From positions 1-62,628 of the forward strand of contig JANQLQ010000160.1 of the NCBI GenBank assembly GCA_028280565.1: a stretch of 62,628 bases of DNA, written 5' to 3'. This document shows, piece by piece, positions 17,350-26,453 of this stretch. The notes under the pieces are model-generated. The model was not told the DNA's origin, searched no databases, and saw only the letters and a program-made list of their open reading frames with translations. The translations under genes and the position numbers were made by a program. The stretch's first letter is position 1, and the number at the start of each line of letters is the position of its first letter. Origin of the DNA: Fulvivirga sp. (GTDB lineage Bacteria > Bacteroidota > Bacteroidia > Cytophagales > Cyclobacteriaceae).

Positions 17350-18336
17350 ATGCCAAGCGTTTACGCTAATTCAATTCGCTGGGGTATCATAGGCTGTGGC
17401 GATGTAACAGAAGTTAAAAGCGGGCCCGCTTATCAAAAAATAGAGGGGTTTGAATTGACCGCCGTCATGAGGCGTTCGGCAGATAAGGTTCGTGATTATG
17501 CACAGCGGCATAGCATTAATAAATATTATACGGATGCCGATCAATTGATCAATGATGATGAGGTCGATGCTGTTTATATAGCTACTCCACCCGATACACA
17601 TAAGTACTATGGACTTAAAGTGGCAGAAGCTGGCAAACCCTGTTGTATAGAAAAGCCGTTATCTCCAAGCTACAGTGACAGCCTGGCCATTTATGAATCT
17701 TTCCTGTCCAAAAAAATACCGTTGTTCGTTGCTTATTACAGGCGTTCATTGCCCAGGTTTTTACAAGTGAAGAATTGGCTGGATAGTGGGAGTATCGGGG
17801 CAATAAGAACGGTAAGCTGGCGACTTCACCGACCCGCCAGTGACCTTGACCAGCTTGGTAAAGAAAACTGGCGAACAGATGCCAGGGTAGCCCCGGGAGG
17901 ATACTTTGACGACCTTGCCAGTCATGGAATTGATTTGCTTACTTATCTCCTAGGGGACATTGAAACAGTTTCAGGAGTAAGCCTCAATCAACAAGGGTTT
18001 TATTCGGCCAAAGACGCTTTTGCCGCCTGCTGGTGTCATAAAAATGGCATAACCGGCAGCGGAAGCTGGAATTTTGGGACTGCCTCTGAAATGGACCAGG
18101 TCGAAATTTTTGGCAGTACCGGAACGATCGAATTTTCCATTTTTGACGAAAGGCCGGTGGTCCTGGACAATGGGAATGGCAGGCAGGAGCTGGTTATCGA
18201 ACATCCCGAGAACGTTCAGCTACATCATGTTCGGCTTATGAAGGAACATCTTGACGGTGGTCCAATACATCCATCCACAGGCAGCACCGCCTTGCATACC
18301 AGCTGGGTAATGGACAGGATCCTTGGGAATAGTTGA
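17350..18336 (+). CDS. Gfo/Idh/MocA family oxidoreductase
   Basis: 328 residues. An N-terminal Rossmann fold for NAD(P) is visible (WGIIGCGDVTEVKSGPAY). VDAVYIATPPDTH and the family-defining EKP motif (CCIEKPLSPSY, near residue 97) follow. The C-terminal alpha/beta dehydrogenase domain carries GGYFDDLASHGIDLLTYLLG, with the expected catalytic-type histidine. Such enzymes oxidise or reduce sugars, inositols or related compounds; the substrate cannot be read from the sequence. No signal peptide is present, so it is cytoplasmic. It is a single gene, divergent from the Crp/Fnr regulator. Confidence 0.9.
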   Translation: MPSVYANSIRWGIIGCGDVTEVKSGPAYQKIEGFELTAVMRRSADKVRDYAQRHSINKYYTDADQLINDDEVDAVYIATPPDTHKYYGLKVAEAGKPCCIEKPLSPSYSDSLAIYESFLSKKIPLFVAYYRRSLPRFLQVKNWLDSGSIGAIRTVSWRLHRPASDLDQLGKENWRTDARVAPGGYFDDLASHGIDLLTYLLGDIETVSGVSLNQQGFYSAKDAFAACWCHKNGITGSGSWNFGTASEMDQVEIFGSTGTIEFSIFDERPVVLDNGNGRQELVIEHPENVQLHHVRLMKEHLDGGPIHPSTGSTALHTSWVMDRILGNS

Positions 18337-18391
18337 TAATGGACAGGAAGTCTTTGTGCGGATTGGTCGGTACGTAGCGCATCCGGCTGCT

Positions 18392-18514
18392 ACTAAAGCC
18401 CATTTTCCCCACTAAATGCACAGCACAGCCGCTATAGGCCGCTTGCCCATAGGCCTGAAATGTGCCAAGCTGTTGCTAGATGTCTCGCCTCTATACGCCA
18501 CTTGGATTTTCAAC
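18392..18514 (+). repeat. R1 repeat copy B (module 3 only, diverged)
   Basis: It contains AAAGCCCATTTTCC, TATAGGCCGCTTGCCCATAG, GAAATGTGCCAAGCTGTTGC and the end CTTGGATTTTCAAC, all matching R1 module 3. Modules 1 and 2 are missing. It ends exactly where an R2 terminus begins. Confidence 0.65.
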
Positions 18515-18885
18515 CCAGTGTTAAGTTAGGCTTCAAAAGATTATCGACCTGGACTCGAATAAAAAATGAACGTCATTCCGCGCCGGTGGCTGTGGGAAGG
18601 CTAATGGCGAGAGCCGGGATCTGCTTTATCGTAGAACGGAAGCTGATCCCCAGTTTAAAGACTGTGAAAGTATGCTAAGCCTCATGTTAAGCCTAGGCTG
18701 CCATGATTTTAAATCGAACTAAGGTTATAATAGGGTACAGGATGAGCTATGTAATCAGTGGGCAATAGGCAAAAGGCAGTAGGCAAAAAAAATAAAGGGT
18801 CGCCGATTGCCCTTTGCCAACTGCCAACTTTAAGAACGGGATTGGAAAAAATAGCTAACCGTCCAATTACACTTAACATAAGGGC
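18515..18885 (-). repeat. R2 repeat in reverse orientation, interrupted by R3-like sequence
   Basis: It begins CCAGTGTTAAGTTAGGCTTC (reverse of the R2 right end). The R2 body resumes at about 18736 (GGGTACAGGATGAG, GGGCAATAGGCAAAAGG) and ends with GGATTGGAAAAAATAGCTAA and CCGTCCAATTACACTTAACA, the reversed left end. Between the parts, 18569-18655 holds R3-like sequence (AACGTCATTCC, GAGAGCCGGGATCTGC). It is a mosaic of at least two element families. Confidence 0.6.
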
Positions 18886-18931
18886 TAGGTAATCCCTAAT
18901 TTTGCCCACTCCATATTCACTGTGTTGCACC

Positions 18932-19894
18932 TTATTTAGCCGCTGCTCGCCTGAGCCTGTCGTTAATGGCTAGTCCCAAACCATGTGCAGGTACTGGCTC
19001 GGCAAGGATCATGTCAATGTCCTTTGTATCCATGTCCCTCAAGGCTGAAAAGAGTTGTTTCGCCGCGGTGTCTAACTGGCCGTCAGGAGCCAGCCGGACC
19101 TGGTTTTCTCTCGGTACCGTATCAAAGTAAGACCGGAACGAAATGATCCCTACCTTATCCCTGTTGCGTACTTCTTGGAGGGAGGTTTCAATATCTCCCA
19201 AAGTAAGGGGGATACGTGGAGCGTAGTGACTCTTCAGCATACCAGGGGCCTTAGGATTAGAAGAAGAATGCGGCATAACTTTGACCTTTCCTGCCATTTG
19301 CTCGATTTGCTCTTGGCTAGTGCCACCGAATCGATAGATAATGGGCCGCTGGTCCTGATCAAACCCTACGATCGTGGATTCCAAACCTACTTCACAAGCG
19401 CCCCCGTCTAAAATGTAGTCTATTTTATCGCCAAGCTGGTCGTTCACATGTGCTGCAGTAGTGGGACTTATATATCCAAAAGGATTGGCGCTGGGAGCTA
19501 CTAAGGGGAAATCCAAACGTTCGAGAAGTTCAAGCGTAAGAGGTTGCCTCGGGATCCTGACCGCTACGGTATCCATGCCCGAAGTGGCCAGGTCAGGAAT
19601 GACGGATCTTTTTTTTAAGAGCAGGGTGATCGGCCCCGGCCAAAATTTTTCGGCTAATGTCTCGGCTAAGCCGGGAATATCGTCTACGAGCGTCTTTACT
19701 CTTTCTAAGCTGGCGGTGTGAACTATTAATGGATCAAAAAAAGGGCGCGCTTTTACCTCGAACACCTTGGCTATGGCGCCAGGATCGAAAGCATTACCGG
19801 CTAGCCCGTACACAGTTTCAGTAGGGATAGCTATTAACCTCCCGGATTTTAATTCCTCTTCAGCCCTGCCAATATCAGTACCTATAACCGCCAT
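18932..19894 (-). CDS. L-threonylcarbamoyladenylate synthase (Sua5/YrdC/YwlC type)
   Basis: 320 residues. The N-terminal 200 or so form the YrdC-type domain: GRLIAIPTETVYGLAGNA, VKARPFFDPLIVH, WPGPITLLL, VAVRIPRQP and PLVAPSANPFGYISPT. The C-terminal 100 residues are the extra Sua5 domain (KAPGMLKSHYAPRIPL opening), so this is the long Sua5 form rather than short TsaC. It makes threonylcarbamoyl-AMP from threonine, bicarbonate and ATP, the first step of tRNA t6A37 modification in the cytoplasm. It stands alone, with repeats downstream. Confidence 0.93.
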   Translation of the reverse strand: MAVIGTDIGRAEEELKSGRLIAIPTETVYGLAGNAFDPGAIAKVFEVKARPFFDPLIVHTASLERVKTLVDDIPGLAETLAEKFWPGPITLLLKKRSVIPDLATSGMDTVAVRIPRQPLTLELLERLDFPLVAPSANPFGYISPTTAAHVNDQLGDKIDYILDGGACEVGLESTIVGFDQDQRPIIYRFGGTSQEQIEQMAGKVKVMPHSSSNPKAPGMLKSHYAPRIPLTLGDIETSLQEVRNRDKVGIISFRSYFDTVPRENQVRLAPDGQLDTAAKQLFSALRDMDTKDIDMILAEPVPAHGLGLAINDRLRRAAAK

Positions 19895-20090
19895 CGAAAA
19901 ATGATCCGACTCCTTTTTTGTTCAAATCTTGCAAAAATGTTACATAGCTGGGGTATCGGGGGTTTACGAATTTTATTAGAGATAAATCAGCCATATCTTA
20001 GTATCAAGACGCATGAATCATCCTTCATGGTTTTTTAGTGTTATCACAGTTAATTTTAAGGTTGATAGGGGTTTCGTACACGGCGAAACC

Positions 20091-20633
20091 CTATCTTTTT
20101 ATCAACTTTTCTGTCATCCTGCTGATGGAATTATTATGATCAGTAAGGTGATTTACATCTCCTAAGGTAATCCATGCGAGGTTTTTAGACTCCGAACTTA
20201 CATGGAACAATTCCCCTTCATCGGCTTCAAATAAAAACCGGGCATCGTAATGAAGGTGACGTGGATCATTTCCCCGGGCGGGAATAGGGTGGATATCGAT
20301 ATCAAATATTTTGGAAGATAATAAGGTAAGACTTTCTAAACCAGACTCTTCCATAGCCTCTTGGGTAGCAACCTTTACAATGTCAGGTTCACCATCCGCA
20401 TGCCCGCCCAGTTGCAGCCATCGATCTAATTTTTTATGATGCGTAAGTAAAACCTTGGTGCGGTCTTGGTTGACGATCCATGCCGAACCCGTGACATGCC
20501 CTTCTTCTAATGATCTTTCGAAACAGGTTGGATTAGCCCGTACAAAATCAATGAAAGAGGCTTTAAACTTTTTTTCTACTTCATACACTGGGTCATACTC
20601 CTCCAGTTTTAAAAGCAGGTCTTCCCTATGCAC
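20091..20633 (-). CDS. Nudix hydrolase
   Basis: 180 residues. The Nudix box is visible at about residues 97-120 (GGHADGEPDIVKVATQEA followed by MEESGL). It differs slightly from the strict consensus, with one extra residue and Gln where Arg is usual, as in related GGH.DG members. Metal-binding glutamates are retained. Family members cleave nucleoside diphosphates linked to other groups; the substrate is not predictable here. The start lies only 2 nt after the stop of the small exported-protein gene upstream (20636-20989), so the two are likely co-transcribed. Confidence 0.88.
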   Translation of the reverse strand: MHREDLLLKLEEYDPVYEVEKKFKASFIDFVRANPTCFERSLEEGHVTGSAWIVNQDRTKVLLTHHKKLDRWLQLGGHADGEPDIVKVATQEAMEESGLESLTLLSSKIFDIDIHPIPARGNDPRHLHYDARFLFEADEGELFHVSSESKNLAWITLGDVNHLTDHNNSISRMTEKLIKR

Positions 20634-20635
20634 AG

Positions 20636-20989
20636 CTACTCTATGACTATATTTACTTTATTCATTTTCCCATCCAATAATTTATCCGTTTGTACGCCCG
20701 CACCTATGTTATTCTTATCGTCTTTGCTGGCATTAACATAATACACTTGTGCTGCCAGGTCCTTAAATTTTACCTGCCCTTTCTTATCGGTGTAGTAAAT
20801 TTCGGAGGCTGGATTGGTTTCATTCCTGTAATCGTCATCCGTGGGATAGAGCTGCACAGCCGCCCCTTCTACTATATTTCCGAGCTCATCGATGACAGTG
20901 ATCTTGAGCGAGGTCTTTAAGATTTGAAAGCTGCTGGCGCAGGTAAATAGGATAGCCAAAGACAAGAGGATCGCTAGTTTTTTTTTCAT
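20636..20989 (-). CDS. Small exported protein with carboxypeptidase-regulatory-like fold
   Basis: 117 residues from ATG 20989 (MKKKLAILLSLAILFTCASS); the longer frame to 21061 adds a poor N-terminus. The N-terminus is a signal peptide or a lipoprotein signal (Cys17, although the lipobox is imperfect). The body (LKITVIDELGNIVEGAAVQLY, YYTDKKGQVKFKDLAAQVYY) is an Ig-like carboxypeptidase-regulatory or CarboxypepD_reg-type strand pattern, common in Bacteroidota envelope proteins. The function is unknown. It precedes the Nudix gene by 2 nt. Confidence 0.72.
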   Translation of the reverse strand: MKKKLAILLSLAILFTCASSFQILKTSLKITVIDELGNIVEGAAVQLYPTDDDYRNETNPASEIYYTDKKGQVKFKDLAAQVYYVNASKDDKNNIGAGVQTDKLLDGKMNKVNIVIE

Positions 20990-21123
20990 AATTCTTGAAT
21001 TAATGATGTGATACGGCCATAGGCCTAATGTAAAAATATCCACCCACACGGCGATGTCCAAAAAAATACATGAATTGATCGCTTAAGAGCGTATGCCAGG
21101 GGTCTAGTGTGCCTTTTATTAGG

Positions 21124-21933
21124 TTATTTCAATTCTTCAATCAGGTCTTCTGTAATTCCAGAAGCGGAGAAGCCACCATCGTGCATCAGGTTTTGCATGG
21201 TCACCATTCGTGTGTAATCAGAAAACAATGTAATGATGTAACTGGCACAATCTTCAGCACTGGCATTGCCGAGTGGCGACATTTTATCGGCGTAGTTAAA
21301 GAACACGTCAAATCCTGTCACCCCGGTTCCGGCGGTGGTCATGGTAGGGGATTGAGAAATGGTATTTACACGTACTTTTTTGAGCTTTGCGAAACGGTAG
21401 CCGTAACTCCTGGCGATGGACTCTAATACGGCCTTGGCTTGAGCCATATCCGAATAGTCTGGGAAGCTCCTTTGTGCGGCTATATAACTCAGCGCTAAGA
21501 TAGAGCCCCATTCATTCATAGCGTCGGTCTTTTCGGCTACTTGTAGCACTTTATGGAATGAAAGACCGGATACATCCAGTGTTTTCAGGAACCAATCGTA
21601 GTTTAAGTCGCCATACGACCTTCCTTTTCTTACGTTAGGGCTCATGCCTATGGAATGTAGCACGAAGTCCAATTTACCGCCAAGGGTCTCTTGCGATTTT
21701 TCAAATAGGCTGGTGAGGTCCCCTATGTCCGTAGCGTCAGCCGGGATGATCTCGGCGCTACATTTTTCAGCGAGCTCATTGATCGTACCCATCCTTAACG
21801 CAATGGGGGCGTTGGTAAGTACAAACTTGGCTCCCTCTTCATGAGCTTTTAAAGCGGTTTTCCAAGCGATCGAGTTTTCATCCAAAGCGCCAAAAATAAT
21901 CCCTTTTTTTCCTTGTAAAATAGTATGACCCAT
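21124..21933 (-). CDS. fabI: Enoyl-[acyl-carrier-protein] reductase FabI
   Basis: 269 residues from ATG 21933 (MGHTILQGKKGIIFGALDEN). An upstream extension to 22023 has no homology pattern and is rejected. FabI marks include the NAD-binding GIIFGALDENSIAW, the LDFVLHSIGMSPNVRKG segment and the YSDMAQAKA stretch, giving the Tyr-(x6)-Lys catalytic pair. RVNTISQSPTMTTAGTG is the substrate loop. It catalyses the last NAD(P)H-dependent reduction in type II fatty-acid elongation. It is the usual target of triclosan-type inhibitors. The length is normal. It is transcribed away from murI. Confidence 0.95.
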   Translation of the reverse strand: MGHTILQGKKGIIFGALDENSIAWKTALKAHEEGAKFVLTNAPIALRMGTINELAEKCSAEIIPADATDIGDLTSLFEKSQETLGGKLDFVLHSIGMSPNVRKGRSYGDLNYDWFLKTLDVSGLSFHKVLQVAEKTDAMNEWGSILALSYIAAQRSFPDYSDMAQAKAVLESIARSYGYRFAKLKKVRVNTISQSPTMTTAGTGVTGFDVFFNYADKMSPLGNASAEDCASYIITLFSDYTRMVTMQNLMHDGGFSASGITEDLIEELK

Positions 21934-22317
21934 GATACTGTAGTTATTAAATATAAGCTGCAAGTATACAAATAAATGTTTCCTCTTTATCGTTTCGTGT
22001 TTCCTGTTTTGCTTTAACGACATTGGGATGGTTAAAAAATATCGTCATAGTGTCGTGTTTCTAAGGTTTTTATCTCCTTTTTCCGGGAAGCTTACCGCGG
22101 AAATCCTGGTTAGCCGGTAGTACCCATCAGTAGTTGCAACTCATGGAAGACTCGAGATGCCCATGCCCACTGGCAAATTCCGTCATTACCAGGCCCATTG
22201 GCTACGGGTTGGGAGGATCATACACAAATCTTTCTATACGGCCTTTGCGTCGCACCGCATGAAAAAGGAGGAGCATGTACCCCATTCCCTCGATTATTTC
22301 AATAATTTTGACCCCTT
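21934..22317. other. Divergent fabI-murI intergenic region
   Basis: A 384-bp gap. The fabI-proximal 90 bp are A+T-rich and should hold its promoter. The right half (22140-22317) is more GC-rich and holds a 54-codon frame described separately. No repeat family member was seen. Confidence 0.4.
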
Positions 22318-22321
22318 ATGA
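22157..22321 (+). CDS. Possible small ORF overlapping the murI start (ATGA)
   Basis: A 54-residue frame (start MPMPTGKFRHYQAHWLR, end DYFNNFDPL) closes with TGA overlapping the murI ATG as ATGA, an arrangement used for translational coupling. It has no recognised domain, and the composition (several His, Tyr, Phe) could be random. A real leader or small protein is possible but unproven. Confidence 0.22.
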   Translation: MPMPTGKFRHYQAHWLRVGRIIHKSFYTAFASHRMKKEEHVPHSLDYFNNFDPL

Positions 22322-23121
22322 ACGAGGCACCTATTGGAATATTTGATAGCGGTATTGGTGGTCTAACCGTGGCCAGCGCTATCCGTAGGTTGATGCCGCT
22401 GGAATCCATGATCTATTTTGGTGATACAGCTCATTTGCCATACGGCGAGAAGTCAGAAGCTGCGGTGCAGGCCTATTCCATTAAAATTGCAGATGTCTTA
22501 CTGGAAAAAGGATGCAAGGTGATCGTCATCGCTTGCAATTCGGCCAGCTCTTCCGCTTATGAGCTCTTGGTGGAGTATGTAGGGAAGCGAACAAAGATCA
22601 TCAATGTTATAGACCCTATGGTGGGCCTCGTTGGGCAGCAGTTCCAAAATGACCGTATTGGCCTGATCGGGACAAAAAGGACCGTAAATTCCAAGGTCTA
22701 TTTTCGTAAAACGTCGCAACTCGGGCTTGGTATCGAACTTGCGTCTTTGGCTACTCCCTTGCTGGTACCCATGATTGAAGAAGGGTTCATTCACCAGCGC
22801 ATTAGCCACGATATTATTGAGAAGTATTTAGAAGATGAGGTCTTGGCAGGGATAAGCGCTTTGATCTTGGGATGTACACACTATCCTTTAATACATGGGG
22901 AGATCGTCGCCCATTATGGGGGAAGTGTGCAAGTGTTGGACTCCTCCGAAGTTACCGCTCAATATGTTTACCATTATCTTTTGCAAGAAAACTTGTTATC
23001 TTCCCATTTGGGGGAGAGTGATAGGTTTTTGGTTTCCGACTACACGGATTCTTTTGAGGTCTCCACCCAATTGTTTTTTGGGAAACGCGTTCATTTGGAG
23101 TTTTATAAGCTTTGGGAATAA
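22318..23121 (+). CDS. murI: Glutamate racemase
   Basis: 267 residues. Diagnostic motifs are IGIFDSGIGGLTV at the N-terminus, VIACNSAS with the first catalytic cysteine near residue 73, and LILGCTHYPL with the second cysteine near residue 185. It converts L- to D-glutamate for peptidoglycan precursor synthesis in the cytoplasm. The length is normal. The ATG overlaps the stop of a possible small upstream frame. It is followed by 150 bp and the nuo operon; a small palindrome at 23158-23175 may separate them. Confidence 0.95.
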   Translation: MNEAPIGIFDSGIGGLTVASAIRRLMPLESMIYFGDTAHLPYGEKSEAAVQAYSIKIADVLLEKGCKVIVIACNSASSSAYELLVEYVGKRTKIINVIDPMVGLVGQQFQNDRIGLIGTKRTVNSKVYFRKTSQLGLGIELASLATPLLVPMIEEGFIHQRISHDIIEKYLEDEVLAGISALILGCTHYPLIHGEIVAHYGGSVQVLDSSEVTAQYVYHYLLQENLLSSHLGESDRFLVSDYTDSFEVSTQLFFGKRVHLEFYKLWE

Positions 23122-23157
23122 AATTTATTAATTCGAGTAAAGTTTTTTAGATCAATG

Positions 23158-23175
23158 TACCCGTTTTAACGGGTA
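23158..23175. terminator. Short perfect palindrome between murI and nuoH
   Basis: TACCCGTT and AACGGGTA flank a TT centre, 36 bp past the murI stop. No T run follows directly. A TATATTTG sequence at 23181-23188 resembles the Bacteroidota -7 element (TAnnTTTG) and may start the nuo transcript, although a matching -33 element was not found. Confidence 0.3.
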
Positions 23176-23274
23176 AGATTTATATTTGTCCTTTACGGTA
23201 TACTATTTTCATAAGATGGCTTAATTTCCAGTGGGTAAAACATGAACTTCTATTGATTTGAGCAATAACTTTTG

Positions 23275-24375
23275 ATGTCTACGATCCTTTTTTTTCTCCC
23301 TTTTTTATTGGTTTTCACCGTATTGGCAGTGTACGCCGAACGTAAACTCTCTGCTTTTATACAGGACCGTTATGGCCCTATGGAAGTGGGGTACTATGGT
23401 ATTTTGCAAACCGTGGCCGATCTTCTGAAACTGCTGCAGAAAGAAGATATTGTACCTAAAGCAGCCTCGAAAAAGCTTTTTTTAGCAGCTCCTTTGCTGA
23501 TTTTTATTGCTGTTTTTATGGGTTTTTCGGTAGTGCCGGTCACCTCCGGTTGGACAGGAGCTTCAATACATACCGGTGTTTTCTTCCTGTTGGCTATTAT
23601 TTCACTGGATGTTATTGGCATTATCATGGCAGGGTGGGCCTCTAATAATAAATATGCCGTACTTGGGGCGATCCGTTCTGCGTCGCAGATCATTTCCTAC
23701 GAGGTACCACTCACCCTCAGTGTTGTCTGCGTGTTAGTGATCGCACAGTCGCTGGATTTGCAAGCTATTTCTTATCAACAAGGAATACTCATTACTTCCA
23801 TGGATCCACAGGCCAAAAACTATCTTTTTGGGATCAAAGCTTTGGGGATAGATATCACCGATGTAGGAGGGATACTCAGCTGGAATATTGTAAGAGTCCC
23901 TTTTTTACTACCGGTGTGGATAATTTTTTTTATTACCACCCTAGCAGAAAGTAACCGGGCACCATTCGACCTTCCGGAGGCGGAATCGGAGCTAGTTTCT
24001 GGGTTTCAGACGGAATATTCCGGGTTCCGGTGGTCGATTATTATGCTGGCCGAATACGGTATGATGCTGTTAACCAGCCTACTAGGGGTGTTACTTTTCT
24101 TTGGGAGTTGGAATACACCATTACCAAATGTGGGTGTACTACGCCTGGCAGATTGGACCACGGGAGTACCGGGTTCATGGTTAGGTCACGGGTGGACTAT
24201 GTTCTGGCTTATATCCAAAGCGCTGCTTATGGTGGCGCTGCAGATGTGGGTGCGCTGGACATACCCCCGGGTTAGGCTGGACCAATTGATGACGCTAGGA
24301 TGGAAGTATCTTACCCCTATGGCACTAGTATTGCTGTTTGTATGCTCAGTATGGAGGCTGATCATGACCTGGTAA
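23275..24375 (+). CDS. nuoH: NADH-quinone oxidoreductase subunit H
   Basis: 366 residues from ATG 23275 (a TTG one codon earlier is possible). It is a polytopic membrane subunit of complex I that lines the quinone chamber. The invariant quinone-site loop is present: AESNRAPFDLPEAESELVSG, then FQTEYSG. About eight transmembrane helices are evident, for example ILFFLPFLLVFTVLAVYAE at the N-terminus. It is the first nuo gene here; nuoA-G are not upstream. It is followed after 2 nt by a sensor kinase gene rather than nuoI, which is unusual. Confidence 0.96.
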   Translation: MSTILFFLPFLLVFTVLAVYAERKLSAFIQDRYGPMEVGYYGILQTVADLLKLLQKEDIVPKAASKKLFLAAPLLIFIAVFMGFSVVPVTSGWTGASIHTGVFFLLAIISLDVIGIIMAGWASNNKYAVLGAIRSASQIISYEVPLTLSVVCVLVIAQSLDLQAISYQQGILITSMDPQAKNYLFGIKALGIDITDVGGILSWNIVRVPFLLPVWIIFFITTLAESNRAPFDLPEAESELVSGFQTEYSGFRWSIIMLAEYGMMLLTSLLGVLLFFGSWNTPLPNVGVLRLADWTTGVPGSWLGHGWTMFWLISKALLMVALQMWVRWTYPRVRLDQLMTLGWKYLTPMALVLLFVCSVWRLIMTW

Positions 24376-24377
24376 TT

Positions 24378-26450
24378 TTGAAACCTATTTTGACGAGGTT
24401 ATTCATCATATTATTTGTTACCTTATGGCTTTTTGCAGGTGCCAGCCGGGCGCAATCCCCATCGCTGGATAGTTTGAACCAAGCATACCAAAAAGAAACT
24501 TCTGACTCTTTAAGAATAAAAATACTCTTTAAGGCCCTGGACGAGCTCGGCTTTGACCACATCGATACCTCTTTTATCCTGTGCCATAAAATATTCCAGG
24601 TAGCAGGTCTTATCGGCGATACTTCGGCACTAGCCCACGCAGGCGTCAGGATATCTTCCTTACATGCTGCACAGGGAGAGTTTGTGACAGCTTTGCAATA
24701 TGACAGGCAAGCGTTAGCCCAAATGACCCGCCTTGACGATAGAAAAGGCATAGCAGAGTCCTATAATGCACTAGGGGAGGACTATTTGGGGCTTGGGCTT
24801 TACAATGAGGCTTATATCCATTACCAGCGATCTATAGAGTATTCCAAAGCGATAGGGGATAGCCTATTATTGACCATAGCCACGTACAACCTCGGCAGGG
24901 TATTTAAGGCTGCTGGCCAACTGGATCGTGCCGTAGAATACATCAATACATCCATGAAAATGAGTGAATTGATCGATGACCAGGTGGGGGTAGCCTACTC
25001 CCTCCATGATCTAGGAGATATCTACCTCAAAAAAGGTGAAATTGACGAGGCGCTCAAGTCGTTGGAAGTAGCCCTGCAACTGGCCGAAGAGGTGGATGAT
25101 AACATCATTATCCCGCAGATCCTTGATAAGATCGCGGAGCTTCACTTATCTACAGGCCAGTATGAAAAGGCGCTCAACTATTACAGTCATAGCTATTCTA
25201 TCTACGATCGCCAATCGAACGACAATGCCAAGGCTAAGGTCAGCCTGGGTATCGGGCGCATTGCCATGCAACAAAACAAAATGGAGCAGGCCAAAACCTA
25301 TTTGGATGATGCCTTAAAAGTAGCCCAAGAAAATAATGCCGGCACGTTGTTGATGCTGAGCCACCAGGAATTATCCCGATGGTATGAAAAGAGGGGTAAC
25401 TTTAAACGTTCTTTGGAACTGCTTAAAAGAAGTAAGGTGCTTGAGGATAGCCTCACGGTAGCCAACAGTAGCCAGCAGTTTGCCCAGACCCAGGTACAAT
25501 ATGAGCTAGCGAAGAAAGACCTGGCCATCGACGAACTGAATCAAAAAGAAAAAGCCCGGCAGATCCAGTTGAAGAACGAAGAGTTCTTGCGTAATGTATT
25601 GGTAGTGATACTTGCGTTTACCGCTATTCTGCTAGTCACATTGTACAGGAATAGTGTGCGAAACAAACGAGCTAATCAATTACTGCTGGTACATCAGCGG
25701 GAGATAGAGTCAAAAACCAAGGAGCTTCAAAGTCTCCTTTCAATGAAAGACAAGTTTTTCTCGATCATATCCCATGATCTTCGATCGCCTATCAATGCCC
25801 TGGTAGGTATCCTGGACATGCTAAAAGAGGGACACCTAACCCAAAACGAGTTGATCCGGCTCACCCAATCGTTACGGGTGAGATTAGACAGTACCCGCAA
25901 GATGCTGGACAACCTGTTAGACTGGGCTATGATGGAAATGAACGAGATCATGCTGCGCAGGGAGGATATACAACTCTATAACTTTGTTCAAGCTAACCTG
26001 TTATTTTTTCAAGGTAGTAGTGACAAAGAAATCAAGTTTATGAACCTTGTGAAGGAGGATATTTGGGTGAATGCGGATAGGAACATGCTAGACCTCATCA
26101 TACGGAACCTCATCTCAAATTCTATTAAATTTACCAACCAAGGTGGGGAAATCATTATTTCCAGCGAAGCGTTGGAGGATGAAATGGTGACCGTGAGCAT
26201 TAGTGATAATGGTGTGGGTATGTCTGGTGATATGGTTAAGAACCTGTTCAGCACGACTACTTTATTAACTACGCTGGGCACTGCCAATGAGAAGGGTAGG
26301 GGCCTTGGGTTAAGGCTTTGCAAAGAGTTTGTAGAGAAAATGGGAGGAAAAATTTGGGTAGAAAGTGAGGAAGGCAAGGGAAGTACCTTTAAATTCACAA
26401 TACAAAAGGCGGACTCGTTAATTGACGAGCAAGAGCAGAGCATTGTATAA
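24378..26450 (+). CDS. TPR-containing sensor histidine kinase inside the nuo operon
   Basis: 691 residues from TTG 24378, two bases after the nuoH stop, which gives a clean signal peptide (LTRLFIILFVTLWLFAG). An ATG at 24351 inside nuoH is the alternative. Residues about 60-380 hold six or seven TPR units (AYSLHDLGDIYLKKGEIDEA is typical). A transmembrane helix follows (about 405-425, VLVVILAFTAILLVTLY), then a coiled coil, HisKA with the phosphoacceptor His466 (FFSIISHDLRSPINAL), and HATPase with N box NLISNSIKFT, G1 ISDNGVGMS and G2 GRGLGLRL. Periplasmic TPRs probably sense a partner protein. No response regulator is adjacent. It ends 3 nt before nuoI, so it is co-transcribed with complex I genes. 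Confidence 0.92.
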   Translation: MKPILTRLFIILFVTLWLFAGASRAQSPSLDSLNQAYQKETSDSLRIKILFKALDELGFDHIDTSFILCHKIFQVAGLIGDTSALAHAGVRISSLHAAQGEFVTALQYDRQALAQMTRLDDRKGIAESYNALGEDYLGLGLYNEAYIHYQRSIEYSKAIGDSLLLTIATYNLGRVFKAAGQLDRAVEYINTSMKMSELIDDQVGVAYSLHDLGDIYLKKGEIDEALKSLEVALQLAEEVDDNIIIPQILDKIAELHLSTGQYEKALNYYSHSYSIYDRQSNDNAKAKVSLGIGRIAMQQNKMEQAKTYLDDALKVAQENNAGTLLMLSHQELSRWYEKRGNFKRSLELLKRSKVLEDSLTVANSSQQFAQTQVQYELAKKDLAIDELNQKEKARQIQLKNEEFLRNVLVVILAFTAILLVTLYRNSVRNKRANQLLLVHQREIESKTKELQSLLSMKDKFFSIISHDLRSPINALVGILDMLKEGHLTQNELIRLTQSLRVRLDSTRKMLDNLLDWAMMEMNEIMLRREDIQLYNFVQANLLFFQGSSDKEIKFMNLVKEDIWVNADRNMLDLIIRNLISNSIKFTNQGGEIIISSEALEDEMVTVSISDNGVGMSGDMVKNLFSTTTLLTTLGTANEKGRGLGLRLCKEFVEKMGGKIWVESEEGKGSTFKFTIQKADSLIDEQEQSIV

Positions 26451-26453
26451 CCC

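Noticed and set aside
18460-18678. 72-residue frame in repeat mosaic
   Set aside because: It crosses the R1-R2-R3 junctions and shares a segment with a frame inside R3 at 51115-51306.
23181-23188. TATATTTG as a definite nuo promoter
   Set aside because: The -7-like box fits TAnnTTTG but no convincing -33 element lies at the right distance.
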